From Actinomadura rayongensis (GTDB taxonomy: Bacteria; Actinomycetota; Actinomycetes; Streptosporangiales; Streptosporangiaceae): DNA of 64,000 nucleotides. The translations under genes were made by a program, and so were the position numbers. The notes below the pieces were generated by a model. The model did not search any database, was not told the DNA's origin, and saw only the letters and a program-made list of their open reading frames with translations. Each line of letters starts with the position of its first letter. Positions within the stretch are counted from its first letter, which is position 1. This document shows, piece by piece, positions 36,826-46,595 of this stretch. The DNA lies in NCBI RefSeq assembly GCF_009831215.1, contig NZ_WUTW01000002.1, positions 124,001-188,000 of the forward strand. Direction: 5' to 3'.

Positions 36826-39516
36826 TCAGTCGAAGGACGAGCGGAGGTCGTCGCGGAGGCGGGCGGCGTGGGCGGCGGCCTCGGGCTCGCCCAGCTCGGT
36901 GAAGCCCGCGATCGCGGCCTCGACGGAGGCCAGCGCCTCGGGGACGCGGCCGAGGCCCGCGAGGATGCGGGCGCCGTCGTAGTCGACCAGGGCCGTCTCC
37001 CAGGTCAGCGCGGCGGCGTTGTCGGCGGGGAGATCGGTCAGGGCGGCGCGGGCCCGGGTCAGGGTGGCCAGGGCCGCGTCGCCGTCGGCGTCCCACCAGT
37101 GGCAGAGGGCGGCGCGGCGCAGCGTCCGCACCGCGCCGTAGGGGTCGCCCGCGACGACGTAGGTGTCGGCGGCGGCGGTGAACCGGCCCGCCGCCGCGTC
37201 GTCGCGGTCGTGCGCGGTCAGGATCTCGGCGGACTGCTCCAGCAGGTACGCCGTGCCGTGCGGGTCGCCGTCGGCGCGCGCCAGCTCGGCCAGGTCGGCG
37301 AACGCGTCGGCCGCCTGTTCCTCGCCGAGTTCGCGGCGGGCGTGCGCGACGAGCAGGCGGCAGCGGCGTTCGGCCTCGCGGTCGTCCAGCGCGGTGACGT
37401 CCGCCGCCGCCTGCTCGGCCACCTCCGCCGCCTCCAGGTGGCGGTCCGCGCCGTAATACGCACTGGCCAGGGCGATCCGGGCGCGCGTCGCGTGCTCGGT
37501 GTCGCCGAGGGCGGTATAGCCCGCGACGGCCTCGGCCAGGTCGGGCGCCGCGTCCGCCGGGCGCTCGCGCGACAGCAGCAGGTCGCCGCGCTCGGCGTGC
37601 GCGGACGTGCGGGTCAGCGCGTCGCCCGCGTGCTCGACGGCCTCGTCCAACGCGTCCAGCGCCGCCGCGAACCGCTCCTCGTGGCCGTCGGGACGCAGGT
37701 GGCCGAGCTGCGCGAGCGTCGCGCCGAGCAGCAGCGACGCCTCGGCGCGCAGCCCCGGGATCTCCGCCTCGCGGGCGGCGGCGCGCGCGGCGCGCCACTC
37801 GGCGACGGCGGCGTCCTGGTCGCCGGTGCCCGCGAGGATCCGGCCGCGCAGGATCGCGATCAGCGCGGTGTCGGACGCGTCGCCCGGCACCGCCCCGGCG
37901 AGGACGGCGAGGGCCGCCGCCGGGTCGCCGGCCGCCACGTGCGCGGTCGCCAGCCGCAGCCGCGCGCCCACCGCGCGGCCCGGCTTCACCGCGTGCGCGG
38001 ACAGGTACTCGACGGCGGCCGTGAGCAGCGGGAACGCCACGTCCAGACGGCCCAGCATCTCGTGCAGGCCGCCGACCCGGCTGCTCGCCGCGTGGTGCCG
38101 CTCCAGGTCGCCCGCCGCGGCGTACAGCTCGGCGGCGCGCGTCCACGCCGCGACCGCCGCCTCCGGGTCGCCGGACGCGATGGCCTCGACGCCCCGGCCG
38201 TCCGCGCGGCGCGCCGCGTCCAGCGGGGTCACGTCCGGCGGGTTCCCGTCCGGGTTCACGTCGCCGACGAGCGCGTCGAACCGCCGCCAGGCGGCCAGCG
38301 CCGTCGGGACGTCGTCGCGCCGCCAGGCGTCCTCCGCGCGGTCCAGCGCCGCGCCCGGCTCGGTGACGTCCGCCAGGTCCGGCGCGGACGGCGCGGGCGG
38401 CCGGACGGTCCGCCGCCCCTGCGCCGCCAGCAGCGGCAGATGCTCCACCACCGGCTCGGCCGCCAGCAGCTCCCGCACCCGGTCGCCCTGCGCGGACGTG
38501 CCGTTGCGCGCGTCGAACAGCGCCGCCAGCTCGGTCGCCTGCGCGGCCAGCTCGGCCGCGACCGCCGCGATCGGCCGGTCCTCCCCCGGCCGCCGCGCCA
38601 CCGTCTGCCCGCCGTGCCCGGCGCCCGCCATCCGGCCGAGCAGCAGCGCCGACGCCGCCGCGAACCGCATCGCGTCGAACGGGCTCGGCGCGCGGTCCAG
38701 CCAGGGCAGATGCCGCTGGACGATCTCCAGCCCGCGCACCTCGTTGCCCGTCCGCGCGCAGAACTCCACATGGTCGGCGATCTCGCCCAGCTCGCTGATC
38801 TTCGTCCGGATCAGCCGGTACGCCCGCAGGTGCGCGGTGCGGGCCTCGTCCAGCCGGCCCGTCCGCAGGTAGATCGGCAGCAGCGCGGTCAGCATCGTCT
38901 GCGGCTGCTCGGTACAGTCCAGCTCGGCGCTCAGCACCGGCGCGGCGACCGCGAGCGCGTCCGCGTCCCGGCCGCGCCAGGCCAGGTAGGCGGCCTTGCC
39001 GGTCGGGTCGCAGCCCTCGCAGTCCGACAGCCCGTCGCGCGGTGCCGCGTTCCATTTCGCGTACCAGTGAGCCGCGTCGTCGGCGTCGCCGAGGTGCATC
39101 GCCACCCGCGCCCGCCGCGCGTACACCGCGTGCAGGCTGTGCCCGCCGAGCGTGTACCGGCGCTCCATGTCGGCGAGGACGGCCCGCGTCCGGTCCAGCG
39201 GCACCTCGGGGAACAGCGTCAGCGAGTGGACGATCCACTTGAACTGCCACAGCAACCGCTGCTCGGCCGAGTCGTCCAGCTCGCCGGGCGCGCGGTCGAA
39301 GTCGGCGAGCGCCCGGGTGAACGTCGTGAACGTCTTGATCGGCTCGCCGCCGGACTGGTACGCCTGCCCCAGCTCCATGCGGACCTGGAACGTCAGCGCC
39401 GCGTCGCCCGTCTCCTCCGCCCGACGCAGCGCCTCCTCGGTGAGCACCGTCCGGGCCTCGCCGTAGGGCAGCGCGAACGCCCGTCCCATCAGGTCCCGGA
39501 CGTGCTCCTCGCTCAT
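36826..39516 (-). CDS. Large tetratricopeptide repeat protein coupled to an HSP90 gene
   Basis: The 896-residue soluble protein is almost entirely helical and Ala/Leu/Arg-rich. TPR-like units recur through the whole length, for example AFALPYGEARTVLTEEALRRAE, LATAHVAAGDPAAALAVLAGAV, RIALASAYYGADRHLEAAEVAEQA and GARILAGLGRVPEALASVEAAIAG. A DCEGCDPTGKAAY patch near residue 190 carries a CxxC-like pair. ATG 39516 overlaps the stop codon of the upstream HSP90-family gene as ATGA, so the two are translationally coupled. No enzyme domain was found. It is a plausible co-chaperone or scaffold, which is inference from context. Confidence 0.75.
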   Translation of the reverse strand: MSEEHVRDLMGRAFALPYGEARTVLTEEALRRAEETGDAALTFQVRMELGQAYQSGGEPIKTFTTFTRALADFDRAPGELDDSAEQRLLWQFKWIVHSLTLFPEVPLDRTRAVLADMERRYTLGGHSLHAVYARRARVAMHLGDADDAAHWYAKWNAAPRDGLSDCEGCDPTGKAAYLAWRGRDADALAVAAPVLSAELDCTEQPQTMLTALLPIYLRTGRLDEARTAHLRAYRLIRTKISELGEIADHVEFCARTGNEVRGLEIVQRHLPWLDRAPSPFDAMRFAAASALLLGRMAGAGHGGQTVARRPGEDRPIAAVAAELAAQATELAALFDARNGTSAQGDRVRELLAAEPVVEHLPLLAAQGRRTVRPPAPSAPDLADVTEPGAALDRAEDAWRRDDVPTALAAWRRFDALVGDVNPDGNPPDVTPLDAARRADGRGVEAIASGDPEAAVAAWTRAAELYAAAGDLERHHAASSRVGGLHEMLGRLDVAFPLLTAAVEYLSAHAVKPGRAVGARLRLATAHVAAGDPAAALAVLAGAVPGDASDTALIAILRGRILAGTGDQDAAVAEWRAARAAAREAEIPGLRAEASLLLGATLAQLGHLRPDGHEERFAAALDALDEAVEHAGDALTRTSAHAERGDLLLSRERPADAAPDLAEAVAGYTALGDTEHATRARIALASAYYGADRHLEAAEVAEQAAADVTALDDREAERRCRLLVAHARRELGEEQAADAFADLAELARADGDPHGTAYLLEQSAEILTAHDRDDAAAGRFTAAADTYVVAGDPYGAVRTLRRAALCHWWDADGDAALATLTRARAALTDLPADNAAALTWETALVDYDGARILAGLGRVPEALASVEAAIAGFTELGEPEAAAHAARLRDDLRSSFD

Positions 39517-41276
39517 CGCTGCTCCTTCCGCGTCGCCCACTCCAGCAGGCCGAGGAACGACCGGTTCAGGACGGCCGTGTCCGCCGGGCGCAGCGGATGG
39601 TGGCCGAGCAGCAGCGCCTGCCCGTACAGGCCCTGCACCGCCAGCTCGACGAGCGCGTCGTCGGTCAGCGCGGTGACGCGCCGGGTCAGCGGGTTGCGGT
39701 GGTTCAGGACGAGCTGCGGACGGTCCGCCGGGACGGCCCCGCGCAGCGCGCCGAGCACGTCCGCCCACAGCGCGTCCGACGCGTCCCGCGCGACCTCCAG
39801 CTCCGCCTGGTGCCGCGCCGACCGGCTCGCCAGGTACAGCGCGGGCAGCGACGCCGGGTCGAAGTCCCGCACGACGATCTCGCAGCCCAGCGCCTCCACG
39901 GCCCGCTGCGCCCGCGCGAGGAACGGGCGCAGCGCCAGCTCGGCGTCCGGGTCGGGCGTGCCGAGCCGGGTGGTCAGCTCGGCGGCGTCCAGCGGGCGCA
40001 GGTCACTGTCCGGATCGATGTTCCGCAACCGTTCGATGATCTCGACGTCGTGGACGTAACCGGCGTTGACCAGGCCCACGCCCTGCGCCGCCGCCACCGC
40101 CGACAGCCGCCGGAACTCCTCCACGCTCGCCGCGTACCGGCCGCCGGGGTGGCCGCTCCGGAACTCTGCGAGCGTCATCGGCCCCGCCGACGTCTCGAAC
40201 TCCAGCCACCGGTCCACCACGCGCAGCATCTCGTCGTCGCCGACCGCCATCGCCTTCACGCCGAGCTGGTGCAGCCGCAGGAACCCCCGCAGCAGCGCCG
40301 GCTCGGTCTCGGCCAGCTCCACCAGCCAGCCGCGCAGCCGCTCGCCGAGCGCGGTCCGGGCCGCCTCCAGCAGCTCGTCCTCGTACAGCGCCTCGCGGGA
40401 CGCCGTCGGCCGCAGCTCCCCCGCGTCCACCACGCACCGGACGAAGAACGCCCACTCCGGCAGCAGCCCCTCGACGCCCTCCGCCAGCAGCATCCGCTTC
40501 AGGTACACCCGGTGCGCGCGGCGCGACCCCGGCGGCACCGACTCCGGCACCACGAACGCGACGCCCGTCAGGCCCGCCTCGGGGACGTCCAGGTCGATCA
40601 CGTCGAACGGCTCGAACCCGAACACCGACGCGCAGTACGTCTCCAGCGCGCGGCGGCGGCGCGCCGGGTCGGGGTACTCCGCGCGCCACGGCGGGCCGCC
40701 GGTCGTGATCAGCTCGCCGTCCACCGTGACCTCGACCGGCAGCAGCGACCCGTACGCGCGCGCCAGGTCCAGCACGGCCGGACGTTCCAGCAGCTCCCCC
40801 GCGCCCGGCCGCGACCGCAGCGTCACCGTCGTGCCCGGCTCGTCCCGTTCGCCCGGCTCGACCGTGTAGCTGCCGCCGGACCGGCCCGTCCACCGCACCG
40901 CCGGGCCGCCGCGCGCCGACCGCGTCACGACCTCGATCTCGTCCGCCACCAGGAACGCCGACAGCAGCCCGATCCCGAACTGGCCGAGGAAGTCGTGCCG
41001 GGCGAAGCCCAGCTCGTCGCGCTTGGACGACCGGCCGATCGTCGCCAGCAGCCGGTGGACCTCGTCCTCGGTCAGCCCGATCCCGTCGTCCTCCACCCGC
41101 AGCGCGCCGCCGCCGGTCGTGATCTGGACCAGGCCCGGGACGTCGCCGCGCGCGGTGATCGCGTCCACCGCGTTCTGCAGCAGTTCCCGCAGGTAGACGC
41201 GCGGACTGGAGTACAGATGGCGGCTGAGGAGGTCCACCACGCCCCGCAGATCGACCTGGAACGCCCGCTCCGCCAC
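39513..41276 (-). CDS. HSP90-family GHKL ATPase chaperone
   Basis: The 587-residue protein has the N-terminal HSP90 ATPase: YLRELLQNAVDAI (ATP-binding Glu/Asn), VEDDGIGLT, ATIGRSSKRDE and GQFGIGLLSAFLVADEIEV. A middle domain with AHRVYLKRMLL follows, and a short divergent C-terminal dimerisation part. It is shorter than typical HtpG (about 620-640), has no MEEVD tail and ends WATRKEQR. GTG start after GGGAGGTCGTGA. It is the first gene of a two-gene operon with the large TPR protein, a pairing that recalls eukaryotic HSP90 with TPR co-chaperones. Confidence 0.9.
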   Translation of the reverse strand: MAERAFQVDLRGVVDLLSRHLYSSPRVYLRELLQNAVDAITARGDVPGLVQITTGGGALRVEDDGIGLTEDEVHRLLATIGRSSKRDELGFARHDFLGQFGIGLLSAFLVADEIEVVTRSARGGPAVRWTGRSGGSYTVEPGERDEPGTTVTLRSRPGAGELLERPAVLDLARAYGSLLPVEVTVDGELITTGGPPWRAEYPDPARRRRALETYCASVFGFEPFDVIDLDVPEAGLTGVAFVVPESVPPGSRRAHRVYLKRMLLAEGVEGLLPEWAFFVRCVVDAGELRPTASREALYEDELLEAARTALGERLRGWLVELAETEPALLRGFLRLHQLGVKAMAVGDDEMLRVVDRWLEFETSAGPMTLAEFRSGHPGGRYAASVEEFRRLSAVAAAQGVGLVNAGYVHDVEIIERLRNIDPDSDLRPLDAAELTTRLGTPDPDAELALRPFLARAQRAVEALGCEIVVRDFDPASLPALYLASRSARHQAELEVARDASDALWADVLGALRGAVPADRPQLVLNHRNPLTRRVTALTDDALVELAVQGLYGQALLLGHHPLRPADTAVLNRSFLGLLEWATRKEQR

Positions 41277-41373
41277 TCACGACCTCCCGATCGGCTTTTT
41301 CGCGATCAGTCAGCCTAGCGACCGGTACCCACGTTTCCGTCGCGTTTCCTGTAGTCGCCCCGCAAATGCGCAA

Positions 41374-41398
41374 GGCCCCCGGCGGGGAGCCGGGGGCC
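41374..41398 (-). terminator. Hairpin after mdh
   Basis: GGCCCCCGGC pairs with GCCGGGGGCC around GGGGA, 26 bases beyond the mdh stop on the minus strand. The tail (TTGCGCATTTG) is only moderately T-rich. Confidence 0.6.
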
Positions 41399-41423
41399 GT
41401 GCGGTGTTCGGTCGGACGTCGGC

Positions 41424-42494
<1,071 letters not shown>

Positions 42495-42553
42495 TCATGC
42501 GCCAGGCTACCGCGCGGCCGGGTGCCGCGCGGCGGCAGGTCGGAGAACGGCGA

Positions 42554-42582
42554 AGGCCGTCCCGGGATCGCCGGGACGGCCT
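42554..42582 (-). terminator. Hairpin terminator after icd
   Basis: AGGCCGTCCCGG pairs perfectly with CCGGGACGGCCT around GATCG, 41 bases after the icd stop on the minus strand. A short TTC follows. Confidence 0.7.
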
Positions 42583-42622
42583 GTTGCGTCTCCCCCGGAT
42601 GGTCAGGGGGTCCGGTGCGGTG

Positions 42623-43837
42623 CTAGCCGACCTTCTTCTGGAGGTTGGTGTCCAGGGCCTCCAGGAACTCCTGCGTGGTCAGCCAGCCCTGCTGCGGCCC
42701 GACCAACAGGGCCAGGTCCTTGGTCATCTGGCCGCCTTCGACCGTTTCGACGCAGACCTGCTCCAGCTGGCGCGCGAAGTTCACCAGCTCAGGCGTGTTG
42801 TCGAGCTTGCCGCGGTGCTCCAGGCCCCGCGTCCACGCGAAGATCGACGCGATCGGGTTGGTGGACGTCGGCTTGCCCTGCTGGTGCTGCCGGTAGTGGC
42901 GCGTGACGGTGCCGTGCGCGGCCTCGGCCTCGACGGTCTTCCCGTCCGGCGTCATCAGCACGGACGTCATCAGGCCGAGCGACCCGAAGCCCTGCGCGAG
43001 CGTGTCGGACTGGACGTCGCCGTCGTAGTTCTTCGCCGCCCAGACGAAGCCGCCCTCCCACTTGAGCGCCGCGGCGACCATGTCGTCGATGAGCCGGTGC
43101 TCGTAGGTGATGCCCTTGGCCTCGAAGTCCGCCTTGAACTCGGACTCGAAGATCTCCTGGAACAGGTCCTTGAAGCGTCCGTCGTACGCCTTGAGGATCG
43201 TGTTCTTCGTGGAGAGGTACAGCGGCATCTCGCGGTCGAGGGCGTACCGCATCGTCGTCCGCGCGAAGTCGCGGATCGAGTCGTCGAAGTTGTACATGCC
43301 CATGGCGACGCCACCGCCGGGGAAACGGGCGACCTCCAGCTCGATCGGCTCGCCCTCGTCGTCGGGCTGGTAGCTGATCGTGACGGTGCCGGGTCCGGGC
43401 ACCACGAAGTCGGTCGCGCGGTACTGGTCGCCGTGGGCGTGGCGGCCGATGATGATCGGCTTGGTCCAGCCCGGGACGAGCCGGGGGATGTTCGAGGCGA
43501 TGATCGGCTCGCGGAAGACCACGCCGCCGAGGATGTTGCGGATCGTTCCGTTCGGGGAACGCCACATCTTCTTGAGGCCGAACTCCTCCACCCGGGCCTC
43601 GTCGGGGGTGATCGTCGCGCACTTCACGCCGACGCCGTACTGCTTGATGGCGTTGGCGGCGTCGACCGTCACCTGGTCGTCGGTCGCGTCGCGGTACTCG
43701 ATCCCGAGGTCGTAGTACTTCAGGTCGACGTCCAGGTAGGGCAGGATCAACTGGTCCTTGATGAATTTCCAGATGATCCGGGTCATCTCGTCGCCGTCGA
43801 GTTCGACGACCGGGTTCGCTACCTTGATCTTGGGCAT
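42623..43837 (-). CDS. icd: NADP-dependent isocitrate dehydrogenase
   Basis: The 404-residue enzyme belongs to the eukaryote-like (homodimeric, type II) IDH group. It has [35 protein letters not shown] (isocitrate loop), [21 protein letters not shown] and [15 protein letters not shown]. It produces 2-oxoglutarate and NADPH. ATG with GGAAAGGGAC upstream. A TAGCCT -10 and an overlapping DasR-like palindrome lie 55-90 bases upstream. Confidence 0.97.
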   Translation of the reverse strand: MPKIKVANPVVELDGDEMTRIIWKFIKDQLILPYLDVDLKYYDLGIEYRDATDDQVTVDAANAIKQYGVGVKCATITPDEARVEEFGLKKMWRSPNGTIRNILGGVVFREPIIASNIPRLVPGWTKPIIIGRHAHGDQYRATDFVVPGPGTVTISYQPDDEGEPIELEVARFPGGGVAMGMYNFDDSIRDFARTTMRYALDREMPLYLSTKNTILKAYDGRFKDLFQEIFESEFKADFEAKGITYEHRLIDDMVAAALKWEGGFVWAAKNYDGDVQSDTLAQGFGSLGLMTSVLMTPDGKTVEAEAAHGTVTRHYRQHQQGKPTSTNPIASIFAWTRGLEHRGKLDNTPELVNFARQLEQVCVETVEGGQMTKDLALLVGPQQGWLTTQEFLEALDTNLQKKVG

Positions 43838-43891
43838 GTGCTTGCTGTCCCTTTCCTACACCGGCCAGCAGTCCTTGTAAGGCTCTGCTGA

Positions 43892-43897
43892 AGGCTA
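43892..43897 (-). promoter_or_regulatory. Candidate icd -10 element
   Basis: Read on the minus strand it is TAGCCT, giving a start point near 43885 and a leader of about 48 bases. The palindrome at 43913-43924 would then cover the -35 region. Confidence 0.45.
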
Positions 43898-43912
43898 TCC
43901 GGGCGCGGCCAA

Positions 43913-43924
43913 AGGTCTAGACCT
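43913..43924. promoter_or_regulatory. Perfect palindrome AGGTCTAGACCT, DasR-like operator upstream of icd
   Basis: The 12-base perfect dyad contains the full core GGTCTAGACC of the DasR responsive element (consensus AGTGGTCTAGACCACT) of the GntR-family N-acetylglucosamine regulator. Flanks differ (A for T and T for A). Its location over the presumed -35 of icd suggests repression. Regulator identity is inference. Confidence 0.5.
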
Positions 43925-43958
43925 CGCCCTGGTGGTCTGGCTGTTTCGGCAGGTGAGC

Positions 43959-44276
43959 CTAGGGGTGGGGGACGACGGCGGCGGTGGTCGCGATGGCGAC
44001 GGCGAGAACCGTCATCGTCGTCACGTCCACCCACCGGCTGCGCGTCTCGAGCATCCCGGCCTGGCTCGGGGGCAGGACGAGCCGCGCCAGCGCGCCGAAC
44101 AGCACCGCCGCGGCCATGAGACCGGATCCCTTGCGGAAGTAGTCGAGCGCGCAGAGCACCAGCCCGCCCGCGACGCCGCAGAGGACGATCGCGTACGGCA
44201 GGCGGCCGAGCCAGTGGGGTGCGGCGCCCCGGCCGCGCGGTGCGCGCCGCCGGCGTCGGTGCACCTCGGTACTCAT
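43959..44276 (-). CDS. DUF3017 membrane protein
   Basis: The 105-residue protein has a basic N terminus ([10 protein letters not shown]) and three helices. The DUF3017 pattern is LPYAIVLCGVAGGLVLCALDYFRKG followed by LPPSQAGMLETRSRWVDVTT. Small actinobacterial proteins of this family lie near folD and mdh/icd in several genomes, as here; function unknown. ATG with GAGGAG eight bases upstream. Confidence 0.8.
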   Translation of the reverse strand: MSTEVHRRRRRAPRGRGAAPHWLGRLPYAIVLCGVAGGLVLCALDYFRKGSGLMAAAVLFGALARLVLPPSQAGMLETRSRWVDVTTMTVLAVAIATTAAVVPHP

Positions 44277-44573
44277 CGGCACGCTCCTCGTTTTCCGGGC
44301 GTCCGCCCGGTCGGCTCCACCTCCCCACGTTAGTGGGAAATCCGGAGACCGACGACCGGGGGGCCGGACGAGCAGCCCAAATACCGTCCAAAACGACATT
44401 TCACGCACGACCGGACGAGTCCCCCCGACGAGACGGGAGAAGGCGGACGGGACGGACGTGGACCTCGCGAAAACCGTTACGCAACAGGCCCTACTCACCA
44501 GTAGGTGGGTGTGGCGTGCAGGCCTCCGGGTAACTCGCTGGACAGGGGTCGCTAACTAGCTGGGAGGACTGCC
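44277..44573. other. Intergenic region upstream of the FHA-HTH gene
   Basis: About 300 bases between divergent genes. It holds a dyad CCTACT-CACC-AGTAGG at 44490-44505 and a TAACTA -10-like element at 44553-44558, about seven bases before the GGGAGG ribosome-binding region of the FHA gene. No further gene was seen. Confidence 0.5.
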
Positions 44574-45299
44574 GTGGAGGGGCCGTTCATGCGGATCGAG
44601 GACAGCGGCATGGTGATGCCACTGCGCCCCGATGTCACGACGGTCGGTCGAGGACGGGGCGTGGACATCCGCCTCGACGACCCGAGTGTGTCCCGTTTGC
44701 ACGCAGAGATCATTCGGCGCGGCCCGTACGTGTACGTGGTTGACATGGGACTCTCCCGTAACGGGACCCGGGTCAACGGCCGGCCGATCGCCCGACGCGT
44801 CCTGGAGGACGGTGACGTCGTCAGCTTCGGCACGGCGCGCTGCCGGATGGGGGGAATCCCCCGCGAGGAGGTCGATCCCGACGTCGAGCTGCGGCGCGCC
44901 GTCGCACCCGAGCTGACGCGCCGCGAGGTCGACGTGCTGACGTCGCTGTGCCGTCCGGCGCTCTCGGACGAGGCGTTCGTGGCCCCGGCCACCGCGCGCC
45001 AGATCGCCGAGGAACTGGTGGTGACGGAGGCCGCGGTCAAGCAGCATCTGCTGCGGCTGTATCAGAAGTTCCGCATCCCCGAGGGGGCGAACCGGCGCAC
45101 CAGGCTGGCCAACGAGGTCATCGCGATGGGCCTCGTCCGGCCGCTGCCGCCGGTCCACGTCCCGCAGCAGAACCGTCCGGTGGACGGCCAGGGACCGGGC
45201 GGCGTCCGCCGTCCCGGCCCGCCCGGCGCCACCGCGCCGGGCCGCCACCTCACCGGCCCGGGCCGCCAGGCGACGGGGGTGGGCCGCAGAGCGAGCTGA
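44574..45299 (+). CDS. FHA domain protein with LuxR-like helix-turn-helix
   Basis: The 241-residue protein joins an FHA domain to a DNA-binding-type region. The FHA part (about residues 16-95) has TTVGRGRGVDIRLDDPSVSRLHAEI and RNGTRVNG and would bind phosphothreonine. The second part (about 108-170) reads ELTRREVDVLTSL, then ARQIAEELVVTEAAVKQHLLRLYQKF, like a LuxR/GerE HTH with longer spacing. The C-terminal 60 residues are Pro/Gly-rich and disordered. It is a candidate regulator controlled by Ser/Thr kinases. GTG 44574 with GGGAGG upstream; an ATG five codons later is an alternative. Confidence 0.8.
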   Translation: MEGPFMRIEDSGMVMPLRPDVTTVGRGRGVDIRLDDPSVSRLHAEIIRRGPYVYVVDMGLSRNGTRVNGRPIARRVLEDGDVVSFGTARCRMGGIPREEVDPDVELRRAVAPELTRREVDVLTSLCRPALSDEAFVAPATARQIAEELVVTEAAVKQHLLRLYQKFRIPEGANRRTRLANEVIAMGLVRPLPPVHVPQQNRPVDGQGPGGVRRPGPPGATAPGRHLTGPGRQATGVGRRAS

Positions 45300-45305
45300 G
45301 CCCGG

Positions 45306-45351
45306 CCCGGCCGCGCCCGCCCCGGCGAACACCGGGACGGGCGCGGCCCGG
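45306..45351. terminator. Long GC hairpin between FHA gene and folD
   Basis: CCGG-CCGCGCCCGCCCCGG pairs with CCGGGACGGGCGCGGCCCGG around CGAACA, about 19 bp with one bulge and one wobble. It lies between convergent genes without U-runs and is probably bidirectional. Confidence 0.6.
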
Positions 45352-45355
45352 GCGG

Positions 45356-46207
45356 TCAGCGGGCGGCGTTCTCGGCGGCCTCGACGACGTTCGCCAGCAG
45401 CATCGCGCGGGTCATCGGGCCGACGCCGCCGGGGTTGGGCGCCACCCAGCCCGCGACCTCGCGCACGTCCGCCGCGACGTCGCCGGCCAGCTTGCCGTCG
45501 ACGCGGGAGACTCCCACGTCCAGGACGGCCGCGCCGGGCTTGACCATGTCCGCGGTGATCAGGCCGGGGACGCCCGCGGCGGCGACGACGATGTCGGCCT
45601 TGCGGGTGTGGGCGGCCAGGTCGCGCGTGCCGGTGTGGCAGAGCGTGACGGTCGCGTTCTCGGTGCGGCGCGTCAGCAGCAGGCCGAGCGACCGGCCGAC
45701 CGTGATGCCGCGGCCGACGACCGTGACCTCGGCGCCGCCGATCGGCACGTCGAAGCGGCGCAGGAGTTCCACGATGCCCTTCGGCGTGCAGGGCAGCGGG
45801 CCGGGCTGCTGGAGGACGAGCCGCCCGAGGTTGGTCGGGTGCAGGCCGTCGGCGTCCTTGAGGGGGTCGATGCGCTCCAGCACGCGCTGCTCGTCCAGGC
45901 CCTTCGGCAGCGGGAGCTGGACGATGTAGCCGGTGCAGGACGGGTCGGCGTTCAGCTCGTCCACCGCGCGCTCGACGTCCTCCTGCGTCGCGTCGGCGGG
46001 CAGGTCGCGGCGGATGCTCTCGATGCCGACCTCGGCGCAGTCGCGGTGCTTCATGGCGACGTAGGCGTTGCTGCCGGGGTCGTCGCCGACGAGGACCGTC
46101 CCGAGGCCCACGCCGACGCCGCGCGAGCGCAGGGCCGCGACGCGCGTCGCGAGGTCCGCGCGGATCTGCGCGGCCGTGGCCTTCCCGTCCAGGATCCGTG
46201 CCGTCAT
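45356..46207 (-). CDS. folD: Methylenetetrahydrofolate dehydrogenase/cyclohydrolase
   Basis: The 283-residue bifunctional enzyme interconverts 5,10-methylene- and 10-formyl-THF, the formyl donor used by PurN and PurH encoded just upstream. It has [17 protein letters not shown] (catalytic Lys), [15 protein letters not shown] and the NADP loop [19 protein letters not shown] start with GGAGGCC seven bases upstream. About 160 bases separate it from the small gene and purH, with a possible TACGAT -10 at 46348-46343. Confidence 0.95.
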   Translation of the reverse strand: MTARILDGKATAAQIRADLATRVAALRSRGVGVGLGTVLVGDDPGSNAYVAMKHRDCAEVGIESIRRDLPADATQEDVERAVDELNADPSCTGYIVQLPLPKGLDEQRVLERIDPLKDADGLHPTNLGRLVLQQPGPLPCTPKGIVELLRRFDVPIGGAEVTVVGRGITVGRSLGLLLTRRTENATVTLCHTGTRDLAAHTRKADIVVAAAGVPGLITADMVKPGAAVLDVGVSRVDGKLAGDVAADVREVAGWVAPNPGGVGPMTRAMLLANVVEAAENAAR

Positions 46208-46369
46208 GTGAGGCCTCCGTGGTGATCTCGCCGGGCCGCACGGCCCGTGCGTGGTCCCCGGTCACCCAGGCGCGCGGTGTCCGGACTGCTCCGCTCCCCG
46301 GTGGTCGTGCCCACCTTGTCCGCGCCAGTCACGTGTGCGTCCATCGTACCGGGACGGGACGCGCGGGCC

Positions 46370-46537
46370 TCAGCGACCGCGCCAGGACAGGAAGCGGTCG
46401 GTGCCCTGCCAGCCGAGCACGCCGGCGAGCAGCGCCGCCGCGAGGGCCGCGGCGAGGCCGACGATCTCGCGGGCGTCCATGAGCAGCGCGTCGGCCTGGA
46501 GGAACACGCCGAACGCGTGCGCGAGGACCTGGTTCAT
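46370..46537 (-). CDS. Small membrane protein, 55 residues
   Basis: The reading frame runs from ATG 46537 to TGA 46370. It starts MNQVLAHAFGVFLQADALLM and ends GTDRFLSWRGR. One hydrophobic segment (about residues 26-42, IVGLAAALAAALLAGVLG) is flanked by polar ends, so a single-pass membrane protein is likely. CTCGGAG lies seven bases before the ATG. It sits 58 bases downstream of purH and upstream of folD on the same strand. I know no family; codon third positions are GC-rich as in true genes here. Confidence 0.5.
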   Translation of the reverse strand: MNQVLAHAFGVFLQADALLMDAREIVGLAAALAAALLAGVLGWQGTDRFLSWRGR

Positions 46538-46595
46538 CGAAGTCTCCGAGAGGGCGGTCGGCGCGCCGGGACGAGCCCGGCGCGCCGCCGGCCGG

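Noticed and set aside
35860..40059. A 1399-codon open frame on the plus strand antisense to the TPR and HSP90 genes
   Set aside because: It is a GC-bias shadow: low-complexity Arg/Ala/Gly-rich product, no domain, while the opposite strand encodes clear proteins with motifs and overlaps.
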